From Thermoplasmatota archaeon (lineage in GTDB: Archaea; Thermoplasmatota; Thermoplasmata; GCA-020350865; JAUVCJ01): DNA of 18,972 bases. Position numbers and translations under genes: made by a program. Location: NCBI GenBank assembly GCA_030595765.1, contig JAUVCJ010000018.1, positions 1-18,972 on the forward strand. Direction: 5' to 3'. Each line of letters starts with the position of its first letter. Position 1 is the stretch's first letter. The notes beneath the pieces were generated by a model. It had not been told where the DNA came from. It saw only the letters and a program-made list of their open reading frames with translations, and did no database searches. Positions 6,593 to 13,661 of this stretch are shown here, in pieces.

Positions 6593-6600
6593 TTTTAAAT
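6593..6600 (-). promoter_or_regulatory. TATA box of the tetraether-synthase-like gene
   Basis: Minus-strand ATTTAAAA preceded by purine-rich AAAAG (a BRE-like context), about 29 bases before the GTG at 6567. Confidence 0.55.
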
Positions 6601-6684
6601 CTTTTGTAGTAGTCACTGCGACAAATTGACCCAGAGGGCGAATATCACACCCATTCTCCATAAAATCGGACAGTACAGCGACTT

Positions 6685-6873
6685 TCTAGAATCGTAAGTT
6701 TCTCGAACAGGAAGTTAAAGCGTCTAGTATTTCCTCGAATAGGGAGTTAAAGTCTCTAGAATTTCCTCGAATAGGACGTTAATGCCTCTAAGATATTCTC
6801 GAATAGGACGTTAAAGTCTCTAGGATTTCCTCGAATAGGACGTTAAAGTCCCTAGGGTTCCTCAAATAGGAAA
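6685..6873. repeat. 32-base spacerless tandem repeat
   Basis: The 415-base gap between the divergent lipid gene and cysS holds four contiguous 32-base units (6723-6754, 6755-6786, 6787-6818, 6819-6850). A first copy at 6685-6722 carries a 6-base insertion, and a degraded copy lies at 6851-6873. Each unit begins TCTAG/TCTAA, has a core near TTCCTCGAATAGGACGTTAA and ends AAAGTC. TCCT...AGGA within the core can form a small hairpin. There are no spacers and no cas genes, so it is not CRISPR. The rest of the gap holds only the two promoters. Confidence 0.9.
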
Positions 6874-6953
6874 GAAAAATAGTTTAGGATTTTCCTCGTA
6901 AGCCTCGTAAATGGAGGTTCAAGGTATCAGAATTATGAAAAAGACTTAAGAGC

Positions 6954-6961
6954 TTATAATC
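6954..6961 (+). promoter_or_regulatory. TATA box of cysS
   Basis: TTATAATC, centred about 26 bases before the ATG at 6983. No Shine-Dalgarno site precedes it, so a leaderless mRNA is expected. Confidence 0.6.
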
Positions 6962-6982
6962 ATACAATGTTTTGGTATTCAC

Positions 6983-8419
6983 ATGCCTCTATCGATGTAT
7001 AACACACTGACGAACCAAAAGGACGTATTCCAGCCACGAGAACCAGGCATTGTCAAGATGTATGTCTGCGGCCTGACGGTGTATGACCACTCCCACATAG
7101 GCCATGCCAGGAGCCTGATAGTCTTCGATCTCATGCGCAGGTATCTGGAGTACAGCGGCTTCAAGGTGACCTACGTCCAGAACATCACCGATATCGATGA
7201 TAGGATAATCAACAGGGCCAATGAGAATGGAGAGCCAACCTCAGACCTTGCCAAGCGTTTTACAAAGGTCATGTTCTCAGATATGGATTCGCTGGGTATC
7301 CGAAGGGCGGATGCCTACCCAAAGGCCACAGAGAACATCGCCCAGATGGTGGAGTTCATCCAGAAGATCATGGCCAATGGCTACGCCTACGAAAGCAATG
7401 GTAACGTCTATTTCGATGTTCAAAAGGTAAAGAACTACGGTGTGCTGAGCAACCGCAAGCTTAAAGACATGATAGCAGGAGCCAGGGTGGATATCGACCA
7501 GAACAAGCGATTCGGAATGGACTTTGCACTCTGGAAGACCGCAAAGCCAGGGGAACCCACATGGGAAAGCCCCTGGGGATCAGGCAGGCCAGGATGGCAT
7601 ATAGAGTGCTCCACAATGGCAGTTGGGTTGCTTGGTGAGCAGTTTGACATACACGGCGGCGGCAACGACCTTGTGTTCCCCCACCACGAGAACGAGATAC
7701 TCCAGAGCGAGTCTGCAACTGGCAAGAGCCCCTGGGTCAATTACTGGCTCCATGTGGGCCTGCTTAACGTCAGTGGAGAGAAGATGAGCAAGTCTTTGGG
7801 CAACTTCCTGACGATCAAGCAGCTCCTGCGTCTCACAACTCCCGAAGTATTCAGGCTTCTGGTGCTTCAGACCCATTATCGCAGTCCTCTTGAGTTTAGC
7901 CAGGACAACCTGGAGCAAACAGAGAGGAGCCTGGAGAAACTGACCAACTGCATCAATGGCCTCAAAGCCCAGCTACGCAAGCTGACAACGAGGCCTGTTG
8001 ACGAAGAGGAGCAGATGCAGATAGAAGGCCTGGTTATGGGCTATACAGACAAGTTCAGACAGGCAATGGACGACGACTTCAACACCAGGGAAGCACTGGC
8101 TGCAATGTTCGAGTTCACAAGAGAGGTCAACCGCATCACAGGCATAAAAGAGCTGACCCCTACCTCCATCTCGGCCATACTTGAGGCCTTTGAGGGCACC
8201 GGCGCAGTGCTTGGGCTCTTCCAGGATTCAACAGCCGAAGCCAGCGGTGGTGGGGATGCCAAACTCGAAGCAGGCCTGATAGAATTCCTAATAGAGATGC
8301 GCAACGATGCCAGAGAGAACAAGGACTGGCCCACATCCGACCGCATCAGGGACAGGCTCACCGAGTTGGGCATCACCCTGGAAGATGGCAAGACTGGGAC
8401 TAGCTGGAAGAAGGGGTAG
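6983..8419 (+). CDS. cysS: Cysteinyl-tRNA synthetase
   Basis: 478 residues, full family length. Class I synthetase that charges tRNA-Cys with cysteine in the cytoplasm. The HIGH signature is at 38-41 (HSHIGHAR) and the KMSKS loop at 267-271 (EKMSKSLGNF). The zinc ligands expected for CysRS are in place: C29 (YVCG), C209 (WHIECS), H234 and E238 (FPHHENE). The helical anticodon-binding part runs from about 310 to the end. The ATG at 6983 suits the TATA box; M5 is an alternative start. A full set of catalytic residues indicates direct charging of cysteine, the alternative to the SepRS/SepCysS route of some methanogens. It is transcribed convergently with the glycosyltransferase. Confidence 0.97.
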   Translation: MPLSMYNTLTNQKDVFQPREPGIVKMYVCGLTVYDHSHIGHARSLIVFDLMRRYLEYSGFKVTYVQNITDIDDRIINRANENGEPTSDLAKRFTKVMFSDMDSLGIRRADAYPKATENIAQMVEFIQKIMANGYAYESNGNVYFDVQKVKNYGVLSNRKLKDMIAGARVDIDQNKRFGMDFALWKTAKPGEPTWESPWGSGRPGWHIECSTMAVGLLGEQFDIHGGGNDLVFPHHENEILQSESATGKSPWVNYWLHVGLLNVSGEKMSKSLGNFLTIKQLLRLTTPEVFRLLVLQTHYRSPLEFSQDNLEQTERSLEKLTNCINGLKAQLRKLTTRPVDEEEQMQIEGLVMGYTDKFRQAMDDDFNTREALAAMFEFTREVNRITGIKELTPTSISAILEAFEGTGAVLGLFQDSTAEASGGGDAKLEAGLIEFLIEMRNDARENKDWPTSDRIRDRLTELGITLEDGKTGTSWKKG

Positions 8420-8479
8420 GGCATTCACATACTGGCCAACTCAAACTCGCCCAGCAGTGTTTCCCCTATTCACACCAAC

Positions 8480-9217
8480 TCAATCATACTCCATCTTCGC
8501 ATATCCCTCGCCTTTGGCCACGATCTCTTTCCCTCTCATCACCTTGATCGAGCCTGTTATCCAGGTCATTATCGTATTGATGTATCCAGCCTGCTCAAGA
8601 CGGCGGACCGAAAGGGCAACATACAGGTCGCGCTCGTAGTAGATGCGTCCTATCTTCTGGAGGCGTGTACCGATCTCCATGTCATCTGAGTATGGCAGGT
8701 TACGATAGCCCTCTACTTTGTCGAAGGCCCACTTGCGAAAACCAGAGTTTGTGCCGCCTGTGCAGTAGATGCCGAACTTGGATAGCAGGTAGATACTACG
8801 ATTGATGAGGTAGTAGAAGAACACCGAACGCACCGTCTTTTCAAGAGGGCCGTCCTGGCCAACCACCGCAACAACATCCTCACCTTCTCTCTCGAAGGCG
8901 GCCAGCATGACCTCGAGCCAATTAGGCGGCACCCGGCAGTCAGCATCGGTCGTTGCCAGCAGAGGTGCCCTGGCAACCTTTGCACCATCGTTGCGAGCTC
9001 CTCCAATACCGGGGCTGGTCTGGATCACAACAGCATCAGCCAGCTCACTAGCGATTTTCCTGGTCCTGTCCTTGCTGTCCCCGTCTGAAACAATAAGCTC
9101 AAACTGATCCCTTGGGATCGTCTGCTTGGAGAACTGGGAGAGAAACTCACCTATGTTCTTCTCCTCGTTGTAGGTCGGTACGATGACAGAAATTCTGGGA
9201 ACCACACCGTTTGCCAT
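8480..9217 (-). CDS. Family 2 glycosyltransferase
   Basis: 245 residues from the ATG at 9217. GT-A-fold enzyme that transfers a sugar from a nucleotide sugar to an unknown acceptor. Visible motifs are the opening strand ISVIVPTYNEEKNIGEFL, the nucleotide-binding SDGDSKDRT, the metal-binding TDADC (DxD type), and SDDMEIGTRL, the usual acceptor-side acidic region. No clear membrane helix is seen apart from a hydrophobic stretch, FFYYLINRSIYLLS. The frame stays open upstream to an ATG at 9340 and a TTG at 9349. The shorter form is preferred because the fold begins just after it and a TATA-like box lies about 27 bases before it. A second, better TATA box at 9354-9361 would give a leader of about 110 bases. 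The gene stands alone, so the acceptor (lipid or surface glycan) is open. Confidence 0.82.
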   Translation of the reverse strand: MANGVVPRISVIVPTYNEEKNIGEFLSQFSKQTIPRDQFELIVSDGDSKDRTRKIASELADAVVIQTSPGIGGARNDGAKVARAPLLATTDADCRVPPNWLEVMLAAFEREGEDVVAVVGQDGPLEKTVRSVFFYYLINRSIYLLSKFGIYCTGGTNSGFRKWAFDKVEGYRNLPYSDDMEIGTRLQKIGRIYYERDLYVALSVRRLEQAGYINTIMTWITGSIKVMRGKEIVAKGEGYAKMEYD

Positions 9218-9240
9218 GACAGCGGCAATGCTTTCGTAAG

Positions 9241-9361
9241 AATTTAATGGTGCCCTTCCAACAATAAAATTATCCCACCTTCTTATCCCGCTTTCTATAA
9301 GATTAACTCTTCTCTTTAGGTAGGGGATGCAAACTATCATTTTAGACAAGACCTATTTATA
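9241..9361 (-). promoter_or_regulatory. Two candidate TATA boxes for the glycosyltransferase
   Basis: Minus-strand ATTAAATT at 9241-9248 suits a leaderless start at 9217. Minus-strand CTATAAAT at 9354-9361 is the closer match to consensus and would place transcription near 9330, which is downstream of the ATG at 9340. The remaining gap up to 9486 shows only a 6-bp hairpin at 9382-9399. Confidence 0.45.
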
Positions 9362-9486
9362 GTTTTCCCACCAAAAGGAAGATGCAAGCACTTTTGCATG
9401 AGTTATTTGCCACTTTACCGCAAATTATAACAGATTTCGATGAGATCAAAAATCCGCATTCTTTAAATCGGTGATTATCCAAAACT

Positions 9487-9494
9487 TATATATA
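9487..9494 (+). promoter_or_regulatory. TATA box of tRNA-Lys, possibly also of the RNA polymerase operon
   Basis: TATATATA, 39 bases before the first tRNA base. It is the only clear TATA box before rpoH. Confidence 0.6.
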
Positions 9495-9553
9495 GGGGAG
9501 CTATCCTTGTGCGCGAAGCTCATATGGTCTTAGGGCCTGTAGCTTAGCTAGGT

Positions 9554-9602
9554 AGGAGTTCTCGCATGCAACACTCACAGCATCTTCGGGAAGTCTCTAG
9601 AA
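9554..9602 (+). other. tRNA intron 1, D-loop position 20/21 (49 bases)
   Basis: Bulge-helix-bulge motif: central helix CTAG (9548-9551) with CTAG (9597-9600), four Watson-Crick pairs. The 3-base bulges GT|A (9552-9554) and AA|A (9601-9603) are cut after their second base. The inner helix is 9555-9557/9594-9596, a G/G mismatch, then 9559-9564/9587-9592. Removal restores D-loop AGCTAGGTA. Confidence 0.88.
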
Positions 9603-9619
9603 AGAGCGTCTGGCTTTTA

Positions 9620-9657
9620 ACTTTTCTGACCCAAATTAGAGTCAGTAATAGAAGGAA
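9620..9657 (+). other. tRNA intron 2, canonical position 37/38 (38 bases)
   Basis: Central helix CTTT (9614-9617) with AAGG (9652-9655), including one G-U pair. Bulges are TA|A (9618-9620) and AA|A (9656-9658). The intron core is a CTGAC/GTCAG stem (9626-9630/9641-9645). This is the standard archaeal intron site, one base 3' of the anticodon. Confidence 0.9.
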
Positions 9658-9679
9658 ACCAGATGGCCAGGGGTTCGAA

Positions 9680-9711
9680 AGGTTCAGTACGAAATGGACT
9701 GGACTCGATAC
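9680..9711 (+). other. tRNA intron 3, T-loop position 59/60 (32 bases)
   Basis: Placed so that the spliced T-loop is the canonical TTCGAAT. Bulges are AA|A (9678-9680) and AC|T (9710-9712). Central helix TTCG (9674-9677) with CGAT (9706-9709) has three pairs and a U-U mismatch. The inner stem is GGTTCAGT/ACTGGACT (9681-9688/9698-9705). The exact cut could shift by one base either way; an alternative register pairs TCGA with TCGA perfectly but leaves two extra bases in the loop. Confidence 0.82.
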
Positions 9712-9765
9712 TCCCCTCAGGCCCGCCAAGACCTATTAAGTGCCTAACCTAACTGGAGGGTAAGA

Positions 9766-10038
9766 ATGGCAAGAAAAAAGAAAGAATTAGATATCGACAT
9801 CATGCCGCATGTGCTGGTGCCGAGGTTCACGCTGCTGGATGAGAAAGCGGTCAAACAGGTTCTTGGAGAGTTCAAAATTACCAGGGACCAGCTTCCCAAG
9901 ATCAGAATGGGTGATGCTATGGTTCGCCAGATCGATCGCGAAGGGGGGGCAGTGACCGAAGGGTCGGTCATAAAAGTGATCAGGGAGTCACCAACTGCTG
10001 GAGTAGCCATTGCATACCGTCTGGTAATAAGAGGATGA
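9766..10038 (+). CDS. rpoH: RNA polymerase subunit H (Rpb5 homologue)
   Basis: 90 residues. Small subunit of the jaw of archaeal RNA polymerase, equivalent to the C-terminal domain of eukaryotic Rpb5, assembling with A''. The family signature MPHVLVPRFTLLDEKA is at 13-28, with LPKIRMGDAMVRQI in the middle and YRLVIRG at the end. A lysine-rich start (ARKKKELDIDI) extends it slightly. The ATG has a GGAGGG site (9755-9760). It is the first protein gene of the polymerase operon. rpoB follows within about 10 bases. Confidence 0.95.
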   Translation: MARKKKELDIDIMPHVLVPRFTLLDEKAVKQVLGEFKITRDQLPKIRMGDAMVRQIDREGGAVTEGSVIKVIRESPTAGVAIAYRLVIRG

Positions 10039-10048
10039 GGTGAAATAC

Positions 10049-13000
10049 ATGAGAGAACTCGTAGAGGCATTTTTCCGGGAACGTAGCATCGTCAATCACC
10101 ACATAGCATCGTTTAATGATTTCATTGCCACCCTGGACAACCCCAATAACAGGATGCAGTGCATAGTCGATGACATACGCATCGGGGAACTGGACGACGA
10201 AAGCAAACGTGGCATGATCAAGCTGGAGATAGACAAGACTGGTGGGGACACGATCGAGATCCGCATAGGAAGGAAAAGGAACCCCAAGACTGGAGCTGTT
10301 GAACCAGGTGCAAAACCCTCCATTACTTTGGGCGACCCCGTGGTCAAGGAAGCCAACGGTGCCAAGCATAACTTGACCCCAATGGAAGCTCGGCTACGCA
10401 ACCTTACCTATCAAGCTCCGATCTACCTGGACTTCACAATTATCGAGAATGGGGTTGACAGGGAACCAGAAAGAGCCCATATAGGCAACATGCCCATAAT
10501 GATCAAGTCCAAAAAGTGCAACATATTCAAGGCCAACCTCACCACAGACAAAGAGCTAACTCCGGATGAATATGAGGCTAAACTGGTTCAGCTGGGTGAA
10601 GACCCCCAGGACGTGGGCGGTTACTTCATAATTGGTGGAACAGAGCGCGCCCTCATTACCCTAGAAGATCTGGCACCCAACCGTGTCATGGTCGAGTTCA
10701 ATGAGCGTTACGGAAAGAAGATCGAGGTTGCCAAGGTATTCTCGCAGAAGGAAGGGTACCGCGCACTGACACTTGTTGAAAAGAAAAAGGACGGCATGTT
10801 GATGGTCTCAGTTCCTGCAGCGTCGGGACAGATACCGTTAGTAGTGCTGATGAAGGCACTTGGCATGGAGAGCGACGAGGCAATATACAAGGCCATCGTC
10901 AGCGAACCTGAAATGGCCAACTACGTCTATGCGAACATTGAAGAGGTCCAGAACAAAAAGACCTTCCCACCAAACGGTATATTCTCCCAGGAGGATTCCA
11001 TTACATTCCTTGAGAAGAAATTCGCTACTGGTCAGGCAAAGGAATACAGGGTCAAGAAAGTGGCCTCCATCCTTGACCGCTCACTGCTCCCTCACCTAGG
11101 TGACCATGTCGATGACCGCCTGAAGAAGGCGATCTTCCTCGGGCGCATTGCCAGAAGCGTTCTGGAACTCTCGCTTGGCAAAAGAAATCCTGATGACAAG
11201 GATCACTATGCCAACAAGAGGCTCAAACTGGCCGGAGACCTTACAGAGGACCTGTTCCGGGTATCCATCACCCATCTAGCAAAGGATCTCAAGTACCAGC
11301 TGGAAAGGAGTTTTGCAAGAAAGAAGGAGATCAAAATAACCTCTGCAATAAGACCGGACCTGCTGACACAGCGTATCATGCATGCATTAGCTACAGGTAA
11401 TTGGGTCGGAGGCCGTGCTGGAGTATCCCAGTTATTGGACAGAATAAATAATATGGCATCCATGAGCCATTTGAGGAGAATAACCTCTCCACTTACCCGC
11501 AGTCAGCCGCATTTCGAGGCTAGAGATCTACACCCCACCCAGTGGGGCAGACTCTGCCCCAACGAGACCCCTGAAGGTCAAAACTGTGGCCTTGTCAAGA
11601 ATGCAGCACTGGTCATTGATGTTTCAGAAGGAGTATCAGAGGAAGAGGTCAAGAACCTCATGGATGACCTTGGTGTCAAGAATATCGAGGGCTTCCATTC
11701 CTCAGATACCAGAATATACGTCAATGGTGATCTGCAGGGTTATCACTCCAAACCCAAAAATTTGGTGGATGCCGTAAGGACCAAAAGACGTAATGGCACC
11801 CTCTCTCATGAGGTCAACATCAGGTTTGACCAGGAAATGAACGAGGTCATCATCAACACCGATGAGGGCAGGCTCAGACGCCCATTGCTGGTTATCAAGA
11901 ACGGTGCCCCAGTCCTCACTCGCAAGCATCTAGACGAGATCGTTGAGTGCAAAATTGGCCTCACAGAACTTCAAAATGAAGGGGTAGTCGAATGGGTGGA
12001 TGCTGAAGAAGAAGAAGATACACTGATCGCGGTGGAGGCCTTCAGCCGCCCACACAAATGCCCTAAATGCGACGAGTTCATCAAAACAGTGGACTATCAG
12101 TGGGACAACGTTGGCAAGGTCAGCGACGATGTCGTGATCAAATGTCTGCTGTGCTCTGGGACCTTCAAGGTGAAGAAAACCCTCAGGAAGGATCATACCC
12201 ACATGGAGATAGACCCGATGTTGATATTGGGTTGTTGCACCTCGCTGCTACCTTACCCTGAACACAATTCCAGCCCAAGGAACACAATGGGCTCAGGCAT
12301 GGCCAAGCAATCTTTAGGCATGGGAACCTCCAATTTCAGGATATTGCCAGACACCCGTGGGCACCTTCTACATTACCCACAAAAACCAATGGTTCAGACA
12401 CACCCGATGAAGCACGTTAGTTTCCTCAAGAGACCCGGTGGCCAGAATTTCGTTGTGGGTGTGCTCTCTTACATGGGATACAACATGGAAGATGCGCTGG
12501 TCTTTAACAAGTCCTCCATTGAGAGGGGGCTTGGTCGGTCATCATTCATAAGAACCTACAGATCCGAAGAGAGAAGATACCCAGGTGGCCAGGAGGATCA
12601 CTTCGAGATACCAAATCCCGATGTTCGTGGAGCAAGGGCAGACCTGGCATACAATAATCTATCTGATGATGGGCTCATTAACCCAGAGGTATTCGTTAGA
12701 GGTGGCGATGTACTGATAGGCAAGACCTCCCCTCCCAGGTTCCTTGAGGAGCAGACAGATTTCCTAACTCCCCAAAAGAGGCGTGAGACCTCAGTTACTG
12801 TTAGACACGGTGAAAAAGGATGGGTCGACAGCATCATGGTCACCGAGTCCGAGAACGGCTCAAGGCTTGTTAAAGTGCGAGTCAGGGACGAGAGAACACC
12901 TGAGCTAGGAGACAAGTTTGCATCTCGTCACGGTCAGAAAGGTGTCATTGGCCTCCTGGTACCCCAGGAGGACATGCCATTCACTGTAAACGGAGTTACT

Positions 13001-13648
13001 CCTGACCTAATCATCAACCCCCATGCCATTCCCTCCAGGATGACTGTGGCTCACGTTCTAGAGATGATAGGTGGCAAAGTGGGAGCAATGGAAGGCAGAT
13101 TCATCGATGGAACCGCCTTCTCAGGTGAGATAGAAGATGCCCTCAGAACTGCACTGACAAAGCAGGGATTCAAGCACACTGCCAAAGAAGTCATGTATGA
13201 TGGTAGGACAGGCAGGTTGATCAAGGCAGACATTTTCGTTGGTGTGATCTTCTACCAGAAATTGCATCACATGGTATCTGGAAAGATGCACGTACGTTCC
13301 CGTGGACCGGTGCAGATACTTACACGCCAGCCTACCGAAGGCCGCGCCAGACAGGGTGGTCTAAGATTCGGAGAGATGGAGCGTGACTGCCTGATTGCCC
13401 ATGGTGCTGCCATGGTCATAAAGGACAGGCTCTTGGACGAGTCCGATGGTACCATCCAATATGTCTGCGGAAACTCGGATTGCGGCCACATATCCATAAT
13501 GGATCACAATGGAGCACTCAGGTGTCCAGGGTGCGGTGCCAATGTCAATATCCATCCCATCCAGACAAGCTATGCTTTCAAGTTGCTCCTAGACGAGCTG
13601 CTGTCGCTTGGAGTTGCTATGCGACTCCAGTTGGAGGATTTGAAATAG
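10049..13648 (+). CDS. rpoB: RNA polymerase subunit B (unsplit Rpb2 homologue)
   Basis: 1199 residues from the ATG at 10049, chosen over the GTG at 10040 because GAGGTGA (10037-10043) is an excellent ribosome-binding site for it and homologues begin MRELV. Second-largest, catalytic-cleft subunit of RNA polymerase. B'' and B' are in one chain; many methanogens and haloarchaea split them. LYPEHN-type signature near the usual split point appears as LPYPEHNSSPRNTMGSGM. An archaeal four-Cys motif lies near residue 670-705 (CPKC...CLLC). The active-site region LGDKFASRHGQKGV is near 953. A C-terminal zinc ribbon (CGNSDCGHI...CPGCG) is near 1140-1165. No intein or frameshift is seen. rpoA1 follows after 13 bases. 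Confidence 0.97.
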   Translation: MRELVEAFFRERSIVNHHIASFNDFIATLDNPNNRMQCIVDDIRIGELDDESKRGMIKLEIDKTGGDTIEIRIGRKRNPKTGAVEPGAKPSITLGDPVVKEANGAKHNLTPMEARLRNLTYQAPIYLDFTIIENGVDREPERAHIGNMPIMIKSKKCNIFKANLTTDKELTPDEYEAKLVQLGEDPQDVGGYFIIGGTERALITLEDLAPNRVMVEFNERYGKKIEVAKVFSQKEGYRALTLVEKKKDGMLMVSVPAASGQIPLVVLMKALGMESDEAIYKAIVSEPEMANYVYANIEEVQNKKTFPPNGIFSQEDSITFLEKKFATGQAKEYRVKKVASILDRSLLPHLGDHVDDRLKKAIFLGRIARSVLELSLGKRNPDDKDHYANKRLKLAGDLTEDLFRVSITHLAKDLKYQLERSFARKKEIKITSAIRPDLLTQRIMHALATGNWVGGRAGVSQLLDRINNMASMSHLRRITSPLTRSQPHFEARDLHPTQWGRLCPNETPEGQNCGLVKNAALVIDVSEGVSEEEVKNLMDDLGVKNIEGFHSSDTRIYVNGDLQGYHSKPKNLVDAVRTKRRNGTLSHEVNIRFDQEMNEVIINTDEGRLRRPLLVIKNGAPVLTRKHLDEIVECKIGLTELQNEGVVEWVDAEEEEDTLIAVEAFSRPHKCPKCDEFIKTVDYQWDNVGKVSDDVVIKCLLCSGTFKVKKTLRKDHTHMEIDPMLILGCCTSLLPYPEHNSSPRNTMGSGMAKQSLGMGTSNFRILPDTRGHLLHYPQKPMVQTHPMKHVSFLKRPGGQNFVVGVLSYMGYNMEDALVFNKSSIERGLGRSSFIRTYRSEERRYPGGQEDHFEIPNPDVRGARADLAYNNLSDDGLINPEVFVRGGDVLIGKTSPPRFLEEQTDFLTPQKRRETSVTVRHGEKGWVDSIMVTESENGSRLVKVRVRDERTPELGDKFASRHGQKGVIGLLVPQEDMPFTVNGVTPDLIINPHAIPSRMTVAHVLEMIGGKVGAMEGRFIDGTAFSGEIEDALRTALTKQGFKHTAKEVMYDGRTGRLIKADIFVGVIFYQKLHHMVSGKMHVRSRGPVQILTRQPTEGRARQGGLRFGEMERDCLIAHGAAMVIKDRLLDESDGTIQYVCGNSDCGHISIMDHNGALRCPGCGANVNIHPIQTSYAFKLLLDELLSLGVAMRLQLEDLK

Positions 13649-13661
13649 GAGGTGTGTAAAG

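Larger units (their letters stand above)
9533..9728 (+). tRNA. tRNA-Lys(UUU) with three introns
   Basis: The exons are 9533-9553, 9603-9619, 9658-9679 and 9712-9728. Joined, they give 77 bases including an encoded CCA. The acceptor GGGCCTG pairs perfectly with CAGGCCC, with discriminator G. D-stem GCTT/GAGC encloses loop AGCTAGGTA. Anticodon stem TCTGG/CCAGA encloses loop CTTTTAA (anticodon UUU). T-stem AGGGG/CCCCT encloses the canonical loop TTCGAAT. The body matches the usual archaeal lysine tRNA pattern. Without removal of all three introns, the D-loop, anticodon loop and T-loop would all be broken. rpoH starts 37 bases downstream without a T-run between, so the tRNA may be cut from a longer transcript. 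Confidence 0.93.

Noticed and set aside
6685..6873. CRISPR array
   Set aside because: The repeats are directly adjacent with no spacers, and no cas gene is in the window.
9533..9608. Uninterrupted 5' half of the tRNA using GCTT/GAGT (9542-9559) as the D-stem
   Set aside because: This leaves no suitable anticodon stem downstream. Removing 9554-9602 gives the better GCTT/GAGC stem and the normal lysine tRNA sequence.
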